Source: Clostridia bacterium
GTDB lineage: Bacteria > Bacillota > Sulfobacillia > SLMV01
Reading direction: 5' to 3'
Assembly: GCA_003554565.1 (NCBI GenBank)
Contig: PWGR01000172.1
Span: 1 to 5,007 of the forward strand
DNA length: 5,007 nucleotides
Shown here: piece by piece, positions 1-5,007 of the stretch
How positions within the stretch are numbered: position 1 is the first letter of the stretch
Layout: every line of letters begins with the position of its first letter
The notes under the pieces: generated by a model
What the model was told of the DNA's origin: nothing
The model's database searches: none
The model's input: the letters and a program-made list of their open reading frames with translations, nothing else
Made by a program: the position numbers and the translations under genes

Positions 1-31
1 GGCGCTCATTGAAGAGGGTGCCGACCTGTAA
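1..31 (+). CDS. 3' end of a second osmolyte substrate-binding protein (partial)
   Basis: Only the last nine codons and the TAA stop (29-31) are in the window. The frame starting at base 2 reads ALIEEGADL. The complete binding protein downstream ends ALIEKGADL, so eight of nine residues match. At the DNA level bases 1-31 match 1477-1507 at 28 of 31 positions. I infer that this is the end of a paralogous glycine betaine-type binding protein standing directly upstream of the complete one. Its length, signal peptide and state cannot be judged from here. A chance match is very unlikely because the similarity also runs about 11 bases past the stop codon. Confidence 0.8.
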   Translation, partial: ALIEEGADL

Positions 32-179
32 CGTCGTGGGCAAAAAACGAACGCGACGATGTAAGAGGCCTGCGCCCAGTAGACACATGCAGCAGTTTCT
101 GACGCGGACTTGGCTGCCCCCGCAGAGCAGCTGGATTGGAGCAGCCGGCCGCAGAGGGAGAGTTGTCCCCAGGCCTTCA

Positions 180-216
180 GCACTGCATGAGGTCCGCCGT
201 GGGCCTCATGCAGTGC
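180..216. repeat. Long inverted repeat, 16-bp hairpin with 5-base loop
   Basis: Bases 180-192 (GCACTGCATGAGG) are the exact reverse complement of 204-216. Pairing continues inward through one T-G wobble (193/203) and two C-G pairs, giving a stem of 180-195 with 201-216 closing on the loop GCCGT. No T-rich run follows on the + strand, so it is not a classical intrinsic terminator. It could be a Rho-independent stop lacking the U tract, an mRNA 3'-end stabiliser for the upstream gene, a REP-like element or an operator. Confidence 0.8.
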
Positions 217-360
217 ATACCTGTCTGGCGGCTGCACATTGCAAAGAGATGACTTTCTGTCACCTGCCGCGCGCAGGCACAGACAATATCGCTGCAAATG
301 CCCGTCTGACAGTGCATCAAGGCCACTACATGGTAGGTCCTGAACACCAACCGCGTACAC

Positions 361-388
361 TTGCAAAGATCTCTGACTGTGATATACG
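361..388 (+). promoter_or_regulatory. Weak candidate sigma-70 type promoter for the transporter operon
   Basis: TTGCAA at 361-366 matches the -35 consensus at four of six positions. It is followed after 16 bases by TATACG (383-388), which matches the -10 consensus TATAAT at four of six positions; the overlapping GATATA at 381-386 would give a 14-base spacer. The position, about 40 bases before the binding-protein start, is sensible. If real, it would let the second binding protein, permease and ATPase be expressed independently of the upstream paralog. The same TTGCAAAGA word occurs at 239-247 without a clear -10 partner. Confidence 0.3.
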
Positions 389-417
389 TGTAACAGTAGT
401 CGGAGAGTTCAGCTCTT

Positions 418-424
418 AAGGAGG
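418..424 (+). promoter_or_regulatory. Ribosome binding site with odd spacing to the start codon
   Basis: AAGGAGG is a full-strength Shine-Dalgarno sequence, but the GTG at 425 begins immediately after it with no spacer. The in-frame ATC at 434 lies nine bases downstream, at a normal distance. This site therefore argues against the GTG as the true start and raises the question of a rare ATC start. Confidence 0.7.
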
Positions 425-1507
425 GTGTTATCCATCAATTCCAAAGTTCTCACGAGTGTACTGGCTGTAGGTCTGTTGATCGGTATGCTGCTTTTGGGTG
501 GCTGCGGTGCGAACGGAGATGCATCGGAAGACAAGGATCCCATCCGTATCTCAGACACTCAGTTTCAGACCCTGTGGATCAACAACGCTATTGCCGAATT
601 CATTCTCGAAGAGGGCTATGGATATCCCGTGGAGATAATAAATGTCAGCACTCCGGTGATGTGGGAATCTCTGGCCAGCGGCGAGATAGACCTGCATATG
701 GAACTGTGGCGATACAACAATAAGGACCTGTACCTCGAGGCTACCGAGGCGGGCGATATTATCGACCTCGGACCCGTTTACGATACATCCACGCAGGGAT
801 GGTACGTGCCGCGTTACGTCATAGAAGGCTGCGAGGAAAGAGACATAGAGCCCATGGCCCCCGGCCTGGAATCTGTGTTCGACCTGCCGGACTACTGGGA
901 AGTATTCGAGGATCCCGAGGACTCGGATAAGGGTGTCTTCCTCAACAGCATCCACGAGTGGGACTGCACCGTGTTCAACGATGTGATGATCGAAGCCTGG
1001 GGCCTGGACGAATACTACAACGTTCAGTATCCCGGGGGAGCAGCTGCCCTCGACTCGGCCCTCGCCGGCGCGTACGAGAGGGGCGAACCCATCGTCGGGT
1101 ATTACTGGGAACCCACGTGGCTTCTGGGTAAATACGACTTCGTACAGCTGGAAATGCCGGAACACGACCCCGAGGTATGGAGCGAGATGAGGCGCGTGCT
1201 GGACGGGGAAATTGAGGCGAGCGAAGTGGATGAGGCCTGCGCCTACGAATCTTTCGCCATTCATAAGGGGATCACATCCGGCCTGAAGGACCGCGCTCCG
1301 GAAGTCGTCGACTTTTTGGACGAAATGAATGTGGGGACGGACGCCCTCAACGAGACGGCAGCCTTCATGGAAGTAGAAGGCGCAGACGCGGAGGAGGCAG
1401 CCGTATGGTACCTGGAGAACTTCCAGGAGAAGTGGCGCTCCTGGGTTCCGGCTGAAGTTGAAGAGCGAATCGAGGAGGCACTCATTGAAAAAGGTGCCGA
1501 CCTGTAA
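425..1507 (+). CDS. Glycine betaine/proline-type ABC transporter substrate-binding lipoprotein
   Basis: This is the solute-capturing subunit of the importer encoded with the next two genes. Residues 8-26 are a hydrophobic signal segment ending in a lipobox LGGC, so Cys27 should be lipidated and anchor the protein outside the membrane. The mature part fits the OpuAC/ProX-like fold (roughly residues 38-340), with family-typical stretches such as DLHMELWR (89-96), TQGWYVPRYV (123-132) and GYYWEPTW (225-232). Trp95, Trp126, Trp228 and Trp232 are candidates for the aromatic cage that binds quaternary ammonium solutes. The exact ligand cannot be read from sequence. At 360 residues it is longer than Bacillus OpuAC. 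It is very acidic, with about 77 Asp/Glu against about 23 Lys/Arg by hand count. Cys136, Cys181 and Cys272 are extra cysteines that could form a disulfide. The start is uncertain: GTG at 425 touches the ribosome binding site, while ATC at 434 has proper spacing and gives a cleaner signal peptide. The upstream gene end is a paralog. Confidence 0.92.
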   Translation: MLSINSKVLTSVLAVGLLIGMLLLGGCGANGDASEDKDPIRISDTQFQTLWINNAIAEFILEEGYGYPVEIINVSTPVMWESLASGEIDLHMELWRYNNKDLYLEATEAGDIIDLGPVYDTSTQGWYVPRYVIEGCEERDIEPMAPGLESVFDLPDYWEVFEDPEDSDKGVFLNSIHEWDCTVFNDVMIEAWGLDEYYNVQYPGGAAALDSALAGAYERGEPIVGYYWEPTWLLGKYDFVQLEMPEHDPEVWSEMRRVLDGEIEASEVDEACAYESFAIHKGITSGLKDRAPEVVDFLDEMNVGTDALNETAAFMEVEGADAEEAAVWYLENFQEKWRSWVPAEVEERIEEALIEKGADL

Positions 1508-1518
1508 CGTTGCGGACA
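1477..1518 (+). repeat. Imperfect direct repeat of bases 1-42 (paralog 3' ends)
   Basis: This stretch aligns without gaps to bases 1-42 and matches at 36 of 42 positions. All six differences are transitions: three are A/G changes before or within the last codons, and three lie after the stop. Similarity fades after about base 42/1518. The match covers the shared gene ends plus a short non-coding tail, as expected from a tandem gene duplication. Confidence 0.75.
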
Positions 1519-1540
1519 TTCATTGAACATGACCGGTCTT

Positions 1541-1546
1541 GGGAGG
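1541..1546 (+). promoter_or_regulatory. Ribosome binding site fixing the permease start
   Basis: GGGAGG lies ten bases before the ATG at 1557. An earlier in-frame TTG at 1539 overlaps this site and so cannot be the start, which makes the shorter protein the right call. Confidence 0.8.
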
Positions 1547-1556
1547 ACTTATTCAA

Positions 1557-2405
1557 ATGTACGAATTTCCAACATGGTTTCGCATACCCCTGGGCGGCTG
1601 GATGGACAGCCTGGCCGACTGGCTGACCACAGAGGGAGAAGTGTTCTTTGGAGCCGTATCGGATGTGCTGTTCGTTCTGCTTCTCAGGGTGGAGCAGGCC
1701 CTGCTCTGGCTGCCGTGGCCCGTGGTAATTGCGGCGGTCGCCGTTCTGGCCTGGCGCCTGGTGGGACCGCGCCTTGCCGTGGGGGTGGTGGCAGGCCTGC
1801 TGTTCATCGGTGCGCTCGATCTGTGGCCCGAGGCCATGTCGACTTTGGGCCTGGCCCTGAGCGCCACCGCACTGGCCACTGTCCTCGGACTGCCAGTAGG
1901 AATATTGATGTCGAGAAATGACTGGTTCGAGAGCTTCATGAGGCCCGTTCTGGACCTCATGCAGACCATGCCCAGCTTCGTGTACCTGATCCCGGCCCTC
2001 ATGCTGTTCGGGCTGGGCAGGGTGCCGGCCCTGATGGCCACCCTGGTATACGCCATACCGCCGGTGATACGGCTGACGAACCTGGGTATCCGCCAGGTGA
2101 CGCCATCGGTGGTGGAGGCATCGCGCGCCTTTGGATCGACGAAGATGCAGGTGCTCATGTGGGTCCAGATGCCGCTGGCATTGCCGACCATCATGGCCGG
2201 CATCAACCAGACAATCATGATGGCGCTCGCCATGGTGGTGATTGCCTCGATGATCGGCGCCGGCGGCCTCGGCGATGAAGTGCTGCGCGGTATTGGTCGC
2301 CTGGAAGTCGGCCGGGGCTTTACGGGAGGCATAAGCATTGTGATAATGGCCATTATCATCGATCGCATCACGGCAGGATTCGGACAGACGAGTGAACAGG
2401 AATGA
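1557..2405 (+). CDS. proW: Glycine betaine/proline ABC transporter permease
   Basis: This is the membrane channel subunit, which passes solute from the binding protein through the cytoplasmic membrane. The product is 282 residues, close to Bacillus OpuAB and shorter than E. coli ProW, which has an N-terminal extension. It opens with the family-typical FRIPLGGWMDSLADWL stretch (8-23). Hydrophobic segments follow near 37-52, 55-69, 73-90, 96-118, 141-164, 205-233 and 257-270. The BPD-type coupling loop, which contacts the ATPase, is EASRAFGSTKMQ (187-198) followed by MPLALP (205-210). The conserved tail GINQTIMMALAMVVIASMIG (215-234) and GAGGLG are also present. It starts 49 bases after the binding-protein stop and ends 40 bases before the ATPase, so the three are surely cotranscribed. 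The order binding protein, permease, ATPase is the reverse of E. coli proVWX. The name OpuAB would fit equally well. Confidence 0.95.
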   Translation: MYEFPTWFRIPLGGWMDSLADWLTTEGEVFFGAVSDVLFVLLLRVEQALLWLPWPVVIAAVAVLAWRLVGPRLAVGVVAGLLFIGALDLWPEAMSTLGLALSATALATVLGLPVGILMSRNDWFESFMRPVLDLMQTMPSFVYLIPALMLFGLGRVPALMATLVYAIPPVIRLTNLGIRQVTPSVVEASRAFGSTKMQVLMWVQMPLALPTIMAGINQTIMMALAMVVIASMIGAGGLGDEVLRGIGRLEVGRGFTGGISIVIMAIIIDRITAGFGQTSEQE

Positions 2406-2445
2406 CGGGAGATTTATCTGCAGGCAAGAAAAGGAGGCGGCCTGA

Positions 2446-3669
2446 GTGGTTGCATCTATACGGTTGGAGGGCCTGACCAAGATATTCGGCACCAGACAGA
2501 AGCAGGAGGAAGCCCTGCGCCTTCTCGATGAGGGCGCGACCAAGGACGAGGTGCTCTCCGAAACGGGAGCCACTGTCGGGGTGCATGACGTGAGCTTCGA
2601 GGTTGAGGAGGGCGAAGTGTTCGTGGTCATGGGGCTGTCCGGGAGCGGGAAATCGACCCTGGTCCGGTGCCTCAACCGTCTCATTGAGCCTACGCGCGGC
2701 CGCATATTCATAGGAGACGATGAGGTAACCGACATGGATGACCAGGCTCTGCGCGAGCTCCGCCTGCACACAGTATCGATGGTGTTTCAGCAGTTTGCCC
2801 TCTTCCCGCACCTGAATGTACGGGATAATGTGGCCTACGGGCTCAGGGTCCGCGGGATGTCGAGGGAGGAGCAAATGCAGATGGCCGACGACATGCTCGA
2901 GTCCGTCAACCTGGCGGAGTGGGGCGAAAGTCCGGTGGCCGAACTCAGCGGGGGCATGCAGCAGCGCGTGGGACTGGCCCGGGCGCTGGCAACCGACCCG
3001 GAGGTACTGCTGATGGACGAACCCTTCAGCGCCCTGGATCCCCTGATCCGGCGTGAGATGCAGGACGAACTGACCGCTCTGCAGGCTGATCTGGCCAAAA
3101 CCATCGTGTTTATCACGCACGACCTGGACGAAGCCCTGCAGATCGGCGACCGGATCGCCATGATGAAGGATGGGATCGTACACCAGTTCGGAACACCTGA
3201 AGAGATCCTGCGCCACCCCGCAACTGACTACGTGGCCGAATTCGTGGACGACGTCAATCCCTGGGGAGTAATACAGGCGCAGCACATCATGGACGACCCC
3301 GATGCGGTGGCCTACATCACAGAAGGACCACGAACCGTCCTGCGCCGCATGCGCCAGAAGCGACTGTCCAGCATATTCGTACTGGAAAGAGACAGAAGGC
3401 TGGCCGGCGTCATCTCCGCTGATGCGGTGGCGACGGCTCTGGAGGATGCCGATGCCGATATAGCCCCGTACGTCGAAAGAGATATTGTCACCATAAGCCC
3501 GGAGGTGAGCCTGGAGGAGCTGGTACCTATAGGAGCCGATGCCGAATACGCACTGCCGGTGGTAAGTGAAGACGGCCGTCTCGTGGGGGTGGTGGTACGC
3601 TCCGCCATCCTCAGCGGCCTGACCAGCCAACACGGCCAATCGGCCAGGGAGGAAAATGCAACCGTCTGA
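2446..3669 (+). CDS. proV: Glycine betaine/proline ABC transporter ATP-binding protein with CBS domains
   Basis: This cytoplasmic ATPase powers the importer. The 407-residue product has the ProV/OpuAA N-terminal signature (LTKIFG at 10-15, then the LLDEGATKDEVLSETGATVGV stretch at about 26-46). All ABC motifs are intact: Walker A GLSGSGKST (63-71), Q-loop FQQF (114-117), signature LSGGMQQR (167-174), Walker B VLLMDEP (187-193), D-loop SALD (195-198) and the switch His225 in FITHD. After about residue 275 come two CBS repeats (about 278-340 and 345-395). In this family they gate transport in response to ionic strength or bind cyclic di-AMP; which applies here is unknown. The GTG start has AAGGAGG eight bases upstream (2431-2437). 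Length fits ProV (400) and OpuAA (418). It is the last gene before a strong terminator. OpuAA is an equally good name. Confidence 0.96.
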   Translation: MVASIRLEGLTKIFGTRQKQEEALRLLDEGATKDEVLSETGATVGVHDVSFEVEEGEVFVVMGLSGSGKSTLVRCLNRLIEPTRGRIFIGDDEVTDMDDQALRELRLHTVSMVFQQFALFPHLNVRDNVAYGLRVRGMSREEQMQMADDMLESVNLAEWGESPVAELSGGMQQRVGLARALATDPEVLLMDEPFSALDPLIRREMQDELTALQADLAKTIVFITHDLDEALQIGDRIAMMKDGIVHQFGTPEEILRHPATDYVAEFVDDVNPWGVIQAQHIMDDPDAVAYITEGPRTVLRRMRQKRLSSIFVLERDRRLAGVISADAVATALEDADADIAPYVERDIVTISPEVSLEELVPIGADAEYALPVVSEDGRLVGVVVRSAILSGLTSQHGQSAREENATV

Positions 3670-4007
3670 CACTCCCGGTCGCCTGACGCCATTTTCCCAA
3701 AAGACCGTTGTCGGGAGGGCACTTTCGAACTGAAAGAATAACTGTGTCCTCCTCGGGACCATAACTCAAGCAGGCCATTCTGAGTACACACCCGATCCGG
3801 TGTTCCAGATCTTCCATGGAACACCGGTCTTGTTTTGTTATGCAGCTGTCGCATCGCATTCTCTTTTTCGTGATGCTGAGGCGGACACAGAACAAGGAGA
3901 CGGCAAACCAGGACCTGCTGGAGAATCGGCTCTCCCGGGGGGTCCATATATCTGGAGGAGAATGCCCCGTACCAGCTCCGGGGCAGCGGGTGCACGCAAC
4001 CCAAACC
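3670..4007. other. Gene-free gap with the operon terminator
   Basis: Apart from the terminator I see nothing convincing in these 338 bases. Short open frames on both strands lack ribosome binding sites and resemble no protein family. Weak dyads such as CCCCG (3965-3969) with CGGGG (3979-3983) have no T tract in either direction. The stretch after about 3840 may be decayed sequence continuous with the - strand remnants to its right. Confidence 0.5.
3797..3839 (+). terminator. Intrinsic transcription terminator of the transporter operon
   Basis: CCGGTGTTCCA (3797-3807) is the exact reverse complement of TGGAACACCGG (3817-3827), giving an 11-bp perfect stem with a 9-base loop. It is followed at once by the T-rich run TCTTGTTTTGTT. 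It lies 127 bases after the ATPase stop. No T-rich run flanks the other side of the stem, so it should act on + strand transcripts only. Confidence 0.9.
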
Positions 4008-4373
4008 TTATGGTCTATAGATCAATTGCCGCTTACGGTGGGGTACTCCAGAAGAGTGGATAAGGAGAACAATCCGGTATCCCCTGTCCCGCAGTCCCTC
4101 GATGATCAAGCCCGGGGCGTCGGCGGTGCGCTGCCGGCTCGCCCCCTCCGAACCGATGAGCGCTCCGGCATCGTGCACAAAGATTATCGCCCCGGGCCGC
4201 ACACGCTCCAGCACCTTCCGGGCGATGCGGGCGGGGGTCATGGAAGCCCGCCAGTCGCCGCTGGAGCGGCTCCACAGCACTAACTGCATACCCAATAGAT
4301 CGGCAACCCGCCGCCCCCGCGCATCATACATCCCGCGCGGGGGCGCACGTCCCTCCGATTTATCGCGTTTCCT
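4008..4373 (-). pseudogene. Polysaccharide deacetylase (NodB domain) remnant, N-terminal half missing
   Basis: The - strand frame reads the C-terminal half of a NodB/carbohydrate esterase 4 deacetylase, an enzyme that removes acetyl groups from peptidoglycan or other sugar polymers. Visible motifs are RAPPRG just before the Met codon at 4331 (motif 3), VLWSRSSGDW (motif 4 region, Asp-Trp near 4251-4256) and GAIIFVHDAG (motif 5, His codon 4173-4175), followed by the usual GLIIEGLRDRGYRIVLL tail. The homology begins upstream of the only Met codon, and the frame is closed by TGA at 4374-4376. No TFDDGP metal-binding motif or HxxxH-type motif is found further upstream. Without these the product could not be an active enzyme. 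There is no well-placed ribosome binding site for the Met. I call it a 5'-truncated pseudogene; its original role, for example spore or cell-wall modification, cannot be told. Confidence 0.8.
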
Positions 4374-4392
4374 TCACCTCCTGGTTGGCGGT

Positions 4393-4551
4393 TCAGATGT
4401 TGCGTTTCTTATGACACCGCCATCTCTGCACCAGGGCCAGATCATCAAACACCTCATCCATTGTCGAACCTAAGCCTCTTGAGCCGTCCATGACCATCAG
4501 AAGGGCAGTTTGCACAGATGGCAGTAGCAGGGTGACCGTCGCGGTCCATTC
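4393..4551 (-). mobile_element. IS256/Mutator-type transposase remnant (internal fragment)
   Basis: The - strand frame ending at the TGA at 4393-4395 contains LLMVMDGSRGL followed by a DEVFDDLALVQRWRCHKKRNI-like segment. This resembles the central catalytic part of IS256-family transposases, where a hydrophobic strand ends in the second catalytic Asp (DG, here codon 4486-4488) and is followed by an F.D.ALVQRC..HK.RN block. The usual QRC is QRW here, with a Cys two residues later, which suggests decay. Weaker likeness runs upstream to about 4551. The first catalytic Asp, the third acidic residue, the protein ends and any terminal inverted repeats are missing, so this is a dead internal scrap. 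It is recognised from memory of the family pattern, not from a search. Confidence 0.62.
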
Positions 4552-4561
4552 GAGGTATAAT
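4532..4561 (+). promoter_or_regulatory. Candidate sigma-70/SigA promoter for the downstream lipoprotein
   Basis: A perfect TATAAT lies at 4556-4561, with GTGACC (4532-4537, four of six matches to TTGACA) 18 bases upstream. Transcription would start near 4568 and give a leader of about 120 bases before the GTG at 4690. Two dyads overlap the promoter: GACCG-TCG-CGGTC (4534-4546) and TCCATT with AATGGA (4545-4550 and 4559-4564, 8-base gap), the second bracketing the -10 box. They may be repressor sites or chance. Confidence 0.55.
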
Positions 4562-4676
4562 GGATGTAGATTAATCCAGCTTGCAGCAATTTCTGTTTCT
4601 ATTGGTAAATGTGGGAGCAAAAGCTTGGGTACCATCTCGCGCGCCATATCTCAACGCCCACCCGGCAAGAACTCAC

Positions 4677-4681
4677 GGAGG
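4677..4681 (+). promoter_or_regulatory. Ribosome binding site fixing the lipoprotein start
   Basis: GGAGG stands eight bases before the GTG at 4690. The GTG at 4681 overlaps the site itself and the ATG at 4609 lacks one, so the start at 4690 is preferred. That start also puts MKK directly ahead of the hydrophobic signal segment. Confidence 0.75.
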
Positions 4682-4689
4682 TGAAACTA

Positions 4690-4920
4690 GTGAAGAAATA
4701 CCTGTGTCCCCCGTTCATACTTGTCCTCCTGCTGTTTCTCGTGGTTGCAGCGGCGGGCTGTGGGGGAACCGATGTAACAGTCGACGACCCTGACGGAGAC
4801 ACTGCGGAGGAAGCGGAGGAGCCCGCCACGGAACCGGTGGAAGATGAAGGAACGGTGGAGGATGAGGAACCGGAGTTCGCGTCGGGAATGTCGGGATCGA
4901 ATCTGTCCTCGAGGCTGTAG
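4690..4920 (+). CDS. Short acidic lipoprotein of unknown function, probably frameshifted
   Basis: The 76-residue product begins MKKYLCPP and has a hydrophobic segment (8-22) ending in the lipobox AAGC, so Cys24 should be lipidated and the rest lie outside the membrane. Residues 28-63 are a low-complexity linker with 18 Asp/Glu and no Lys or Arg. Such linkers normally lead into a folded extracellular domain, but here the frame ends after 13 more residues at TAG (4918-4920). An open frame with coding-like composition continues in the -1 frame to the window end, so the full gene was probably longer. The function cannot be named. It appears to have its own promoter and no tie to the transporter operon beyond proximity. 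Confidence 0.7.
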   Translation: MKKYLCPPFILVLLLFLVVAAAGCGGTDVTVDDPDGDTAEEAEEPATEPVEDEGTVEDEEPEFASGMSGSNLSSRL

Positions 4921-5007
4921 AATTCGCCTGCCCGGAATTCCCAGCTCCAGGACGTGTCGATCACTCGATCACCAGTTCGCAGGTCCCCGAGAACCCGGTA
5001 CGGGTGA
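4866..5007 (+). pseudogene. Out-of-frame continuation of the lipoprotein gene (partial, runs off window)
   Basis: After a TGA at 4863-4865, the frame shifted -1 from the lipoprotein is open to the end of the window. It contains no ATG, GTG or TTG codon before 5004, so it cannot easily be a separate gene starting here. It reads VGIESVLEAVEFACPEF (4890-4940), then PAPGRVDHSITSSQVPENPV, with mostly G or C in third codon positions. This looks like the missing extracellular part of the lipoprotein, joined by a one-base loss somewhere between 4866 and 4917. No known domain is recognised. Confidence 0.5.

Larger units (their letters stand above)
32..424. other. Intergenic region between the two binding-protein genes
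   Basis: I find no credible gene in these 393 bases. The open frame that crosses it starts out of frame inside the end of the upstream gene, has no ribosome binding site and encodes a Cys/Arg/His-rich product unlike any family I know. The region does hold a strong hairpin (180-216), a smaller GC-rich stem near 263-277 (CCTGC/GCAGG), a repeated TTGCAAAGA word at 239-247 and 361-369, a weak candidate promoter and the ribosome binding site of the next gene. I could not match it to a known riboswitch consensus by eye. Confidence 0.6.

Noticed and set aside
9..419. 136-codon + strand open frame
   Set aside because: It starts inside the last codons of the upstream gene in another frame, crosses the strong hairpin, lacks a ribosome binding site and resembles no family.
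32..424. Riboswitch (cyclic di-AMP or glycine type) upstream of the operon
   Set aside because: I could not match the conserved cores of these classes by eye; only a simple hairpin is evident. A covariance-model search would settle it.
551..1519. 322-codon antisense open frame over the binding-protein gene
   Set aside because: It is a GC-rich shadow of a clearly conserved gene, with no recognisable domain and no start signals.
1539..1556. Earlier TTG start for the permease
   Set aside because: It overlaps the Shine-Dalgarno sequence at 1541-1546; the ATG at 1557 has proper spacing and matches the family start.
1482..2771. 429-codon antisense open frame over the permease and ATPase start
   Set aside because: It is low-complexity, rich in His, Gln, Ser and Arg, and spans two real genes; a typical mirror artefact.
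3447..3465. Short GATGCC tandem repeat in the ATPase gene
   Set aside because: Two copies encoding Asp-Ala repeats inside the CBS region are ordinary coding sequence.
2368..3762. 464-codon antisense open frame over the ATPase
   Set aside because: It mirrors an intact ABC ATPase with all motifs, and its own translation has no domain-like features.
3816..4283. + strand open frame across the deacetylase remnant
   Set aside because: It starts inside the terminator stem and is antisense to recognisable NodB motifs.
4599..4964. - strand open frame rich in Ser opposite the lipoprotein
   Set aside because: The Ser-rich run is the complement of the acidic linker codons; the + strand has the ribosome binding site, signal peptide and lipobox.
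1..5007. CRISPR array, tRNA, rRNA or toxin-antitoxin module
   Set aside because: No regularly spaced repeats, no cloverleaf or rRNA-like sequence, and no small paired genes with known motifs were seen.

Overview
The window carries most of a glycine betaine/proline-type osmolyte ABC importer operon on the + strand. It is followed by a strong intrinsic terminator, a small graveyard of decayed genes on the - strand, and the start of an acidic lipoprotein gene that loses its frame near the right edge. The DNA is moderately GC-rich. The genes have AAGGAGG-type ribosome binding sites, frequent GTG starts, lipobox signal peptides and a NodB-type deacetylase remnant. This suggests a GC-rich Bacillota-like bacterium, perhaps a Clostridia-type lineage, but that is an inference and no taxonomic marker gene is present. 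The secreted proteins are very acidic, which would suit a saline or otherwise osmotically stressed habitat.

Layout. Bases 1-31 are the last codons of a gene that ends almost exactly like the complete substrate-binding protein gene at 425-1507, so two paralogous binding-protein genes lie in tandem. A 393-base gap (32-424) holds a 16-bp hairpin and a weak candidate promoter. Next come the binding lipoprotein (425-1507), the inner-membrane permease (1557-2405, ProW/OpuAB type) and the ATPase with C-terminal CBS domains (2446-3669, ProV/OpuAA type). These are spaced 49 and 40 bases apart and end at a textbook terminator at 3797-3839. The lipid-anchored binding protein captures the solute outside the membrane, the permease dimer forms the channel, and the ATPase dimer drives transport. 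The CBS domains are the likely osmotic or nucleotide sensor.

From about 4008 to 4551 the - strand holds two broken genes side by side. One is the C-terminal half of a polysaccharide deacetylase. The other is an internal fragment of what looks like an IS256/Mutator-type transposase. A perfect TATAAT box at 4556-4561 lies at the outer edge of the transposase remnant and probably drives the lipoprotein gene at 4690. That gene stops at 4920, but an open frame shifted by -1 runs on to the window end, which points to an indel (real or sequencing) or a broken gene.

I do not see a new multi-gene system here. The points most worth checking are the tandem binding-protein duplication, the start codon problem of the second copy, the hairpin between the copies, the remnant scar, and the lipoprotein frameshift.
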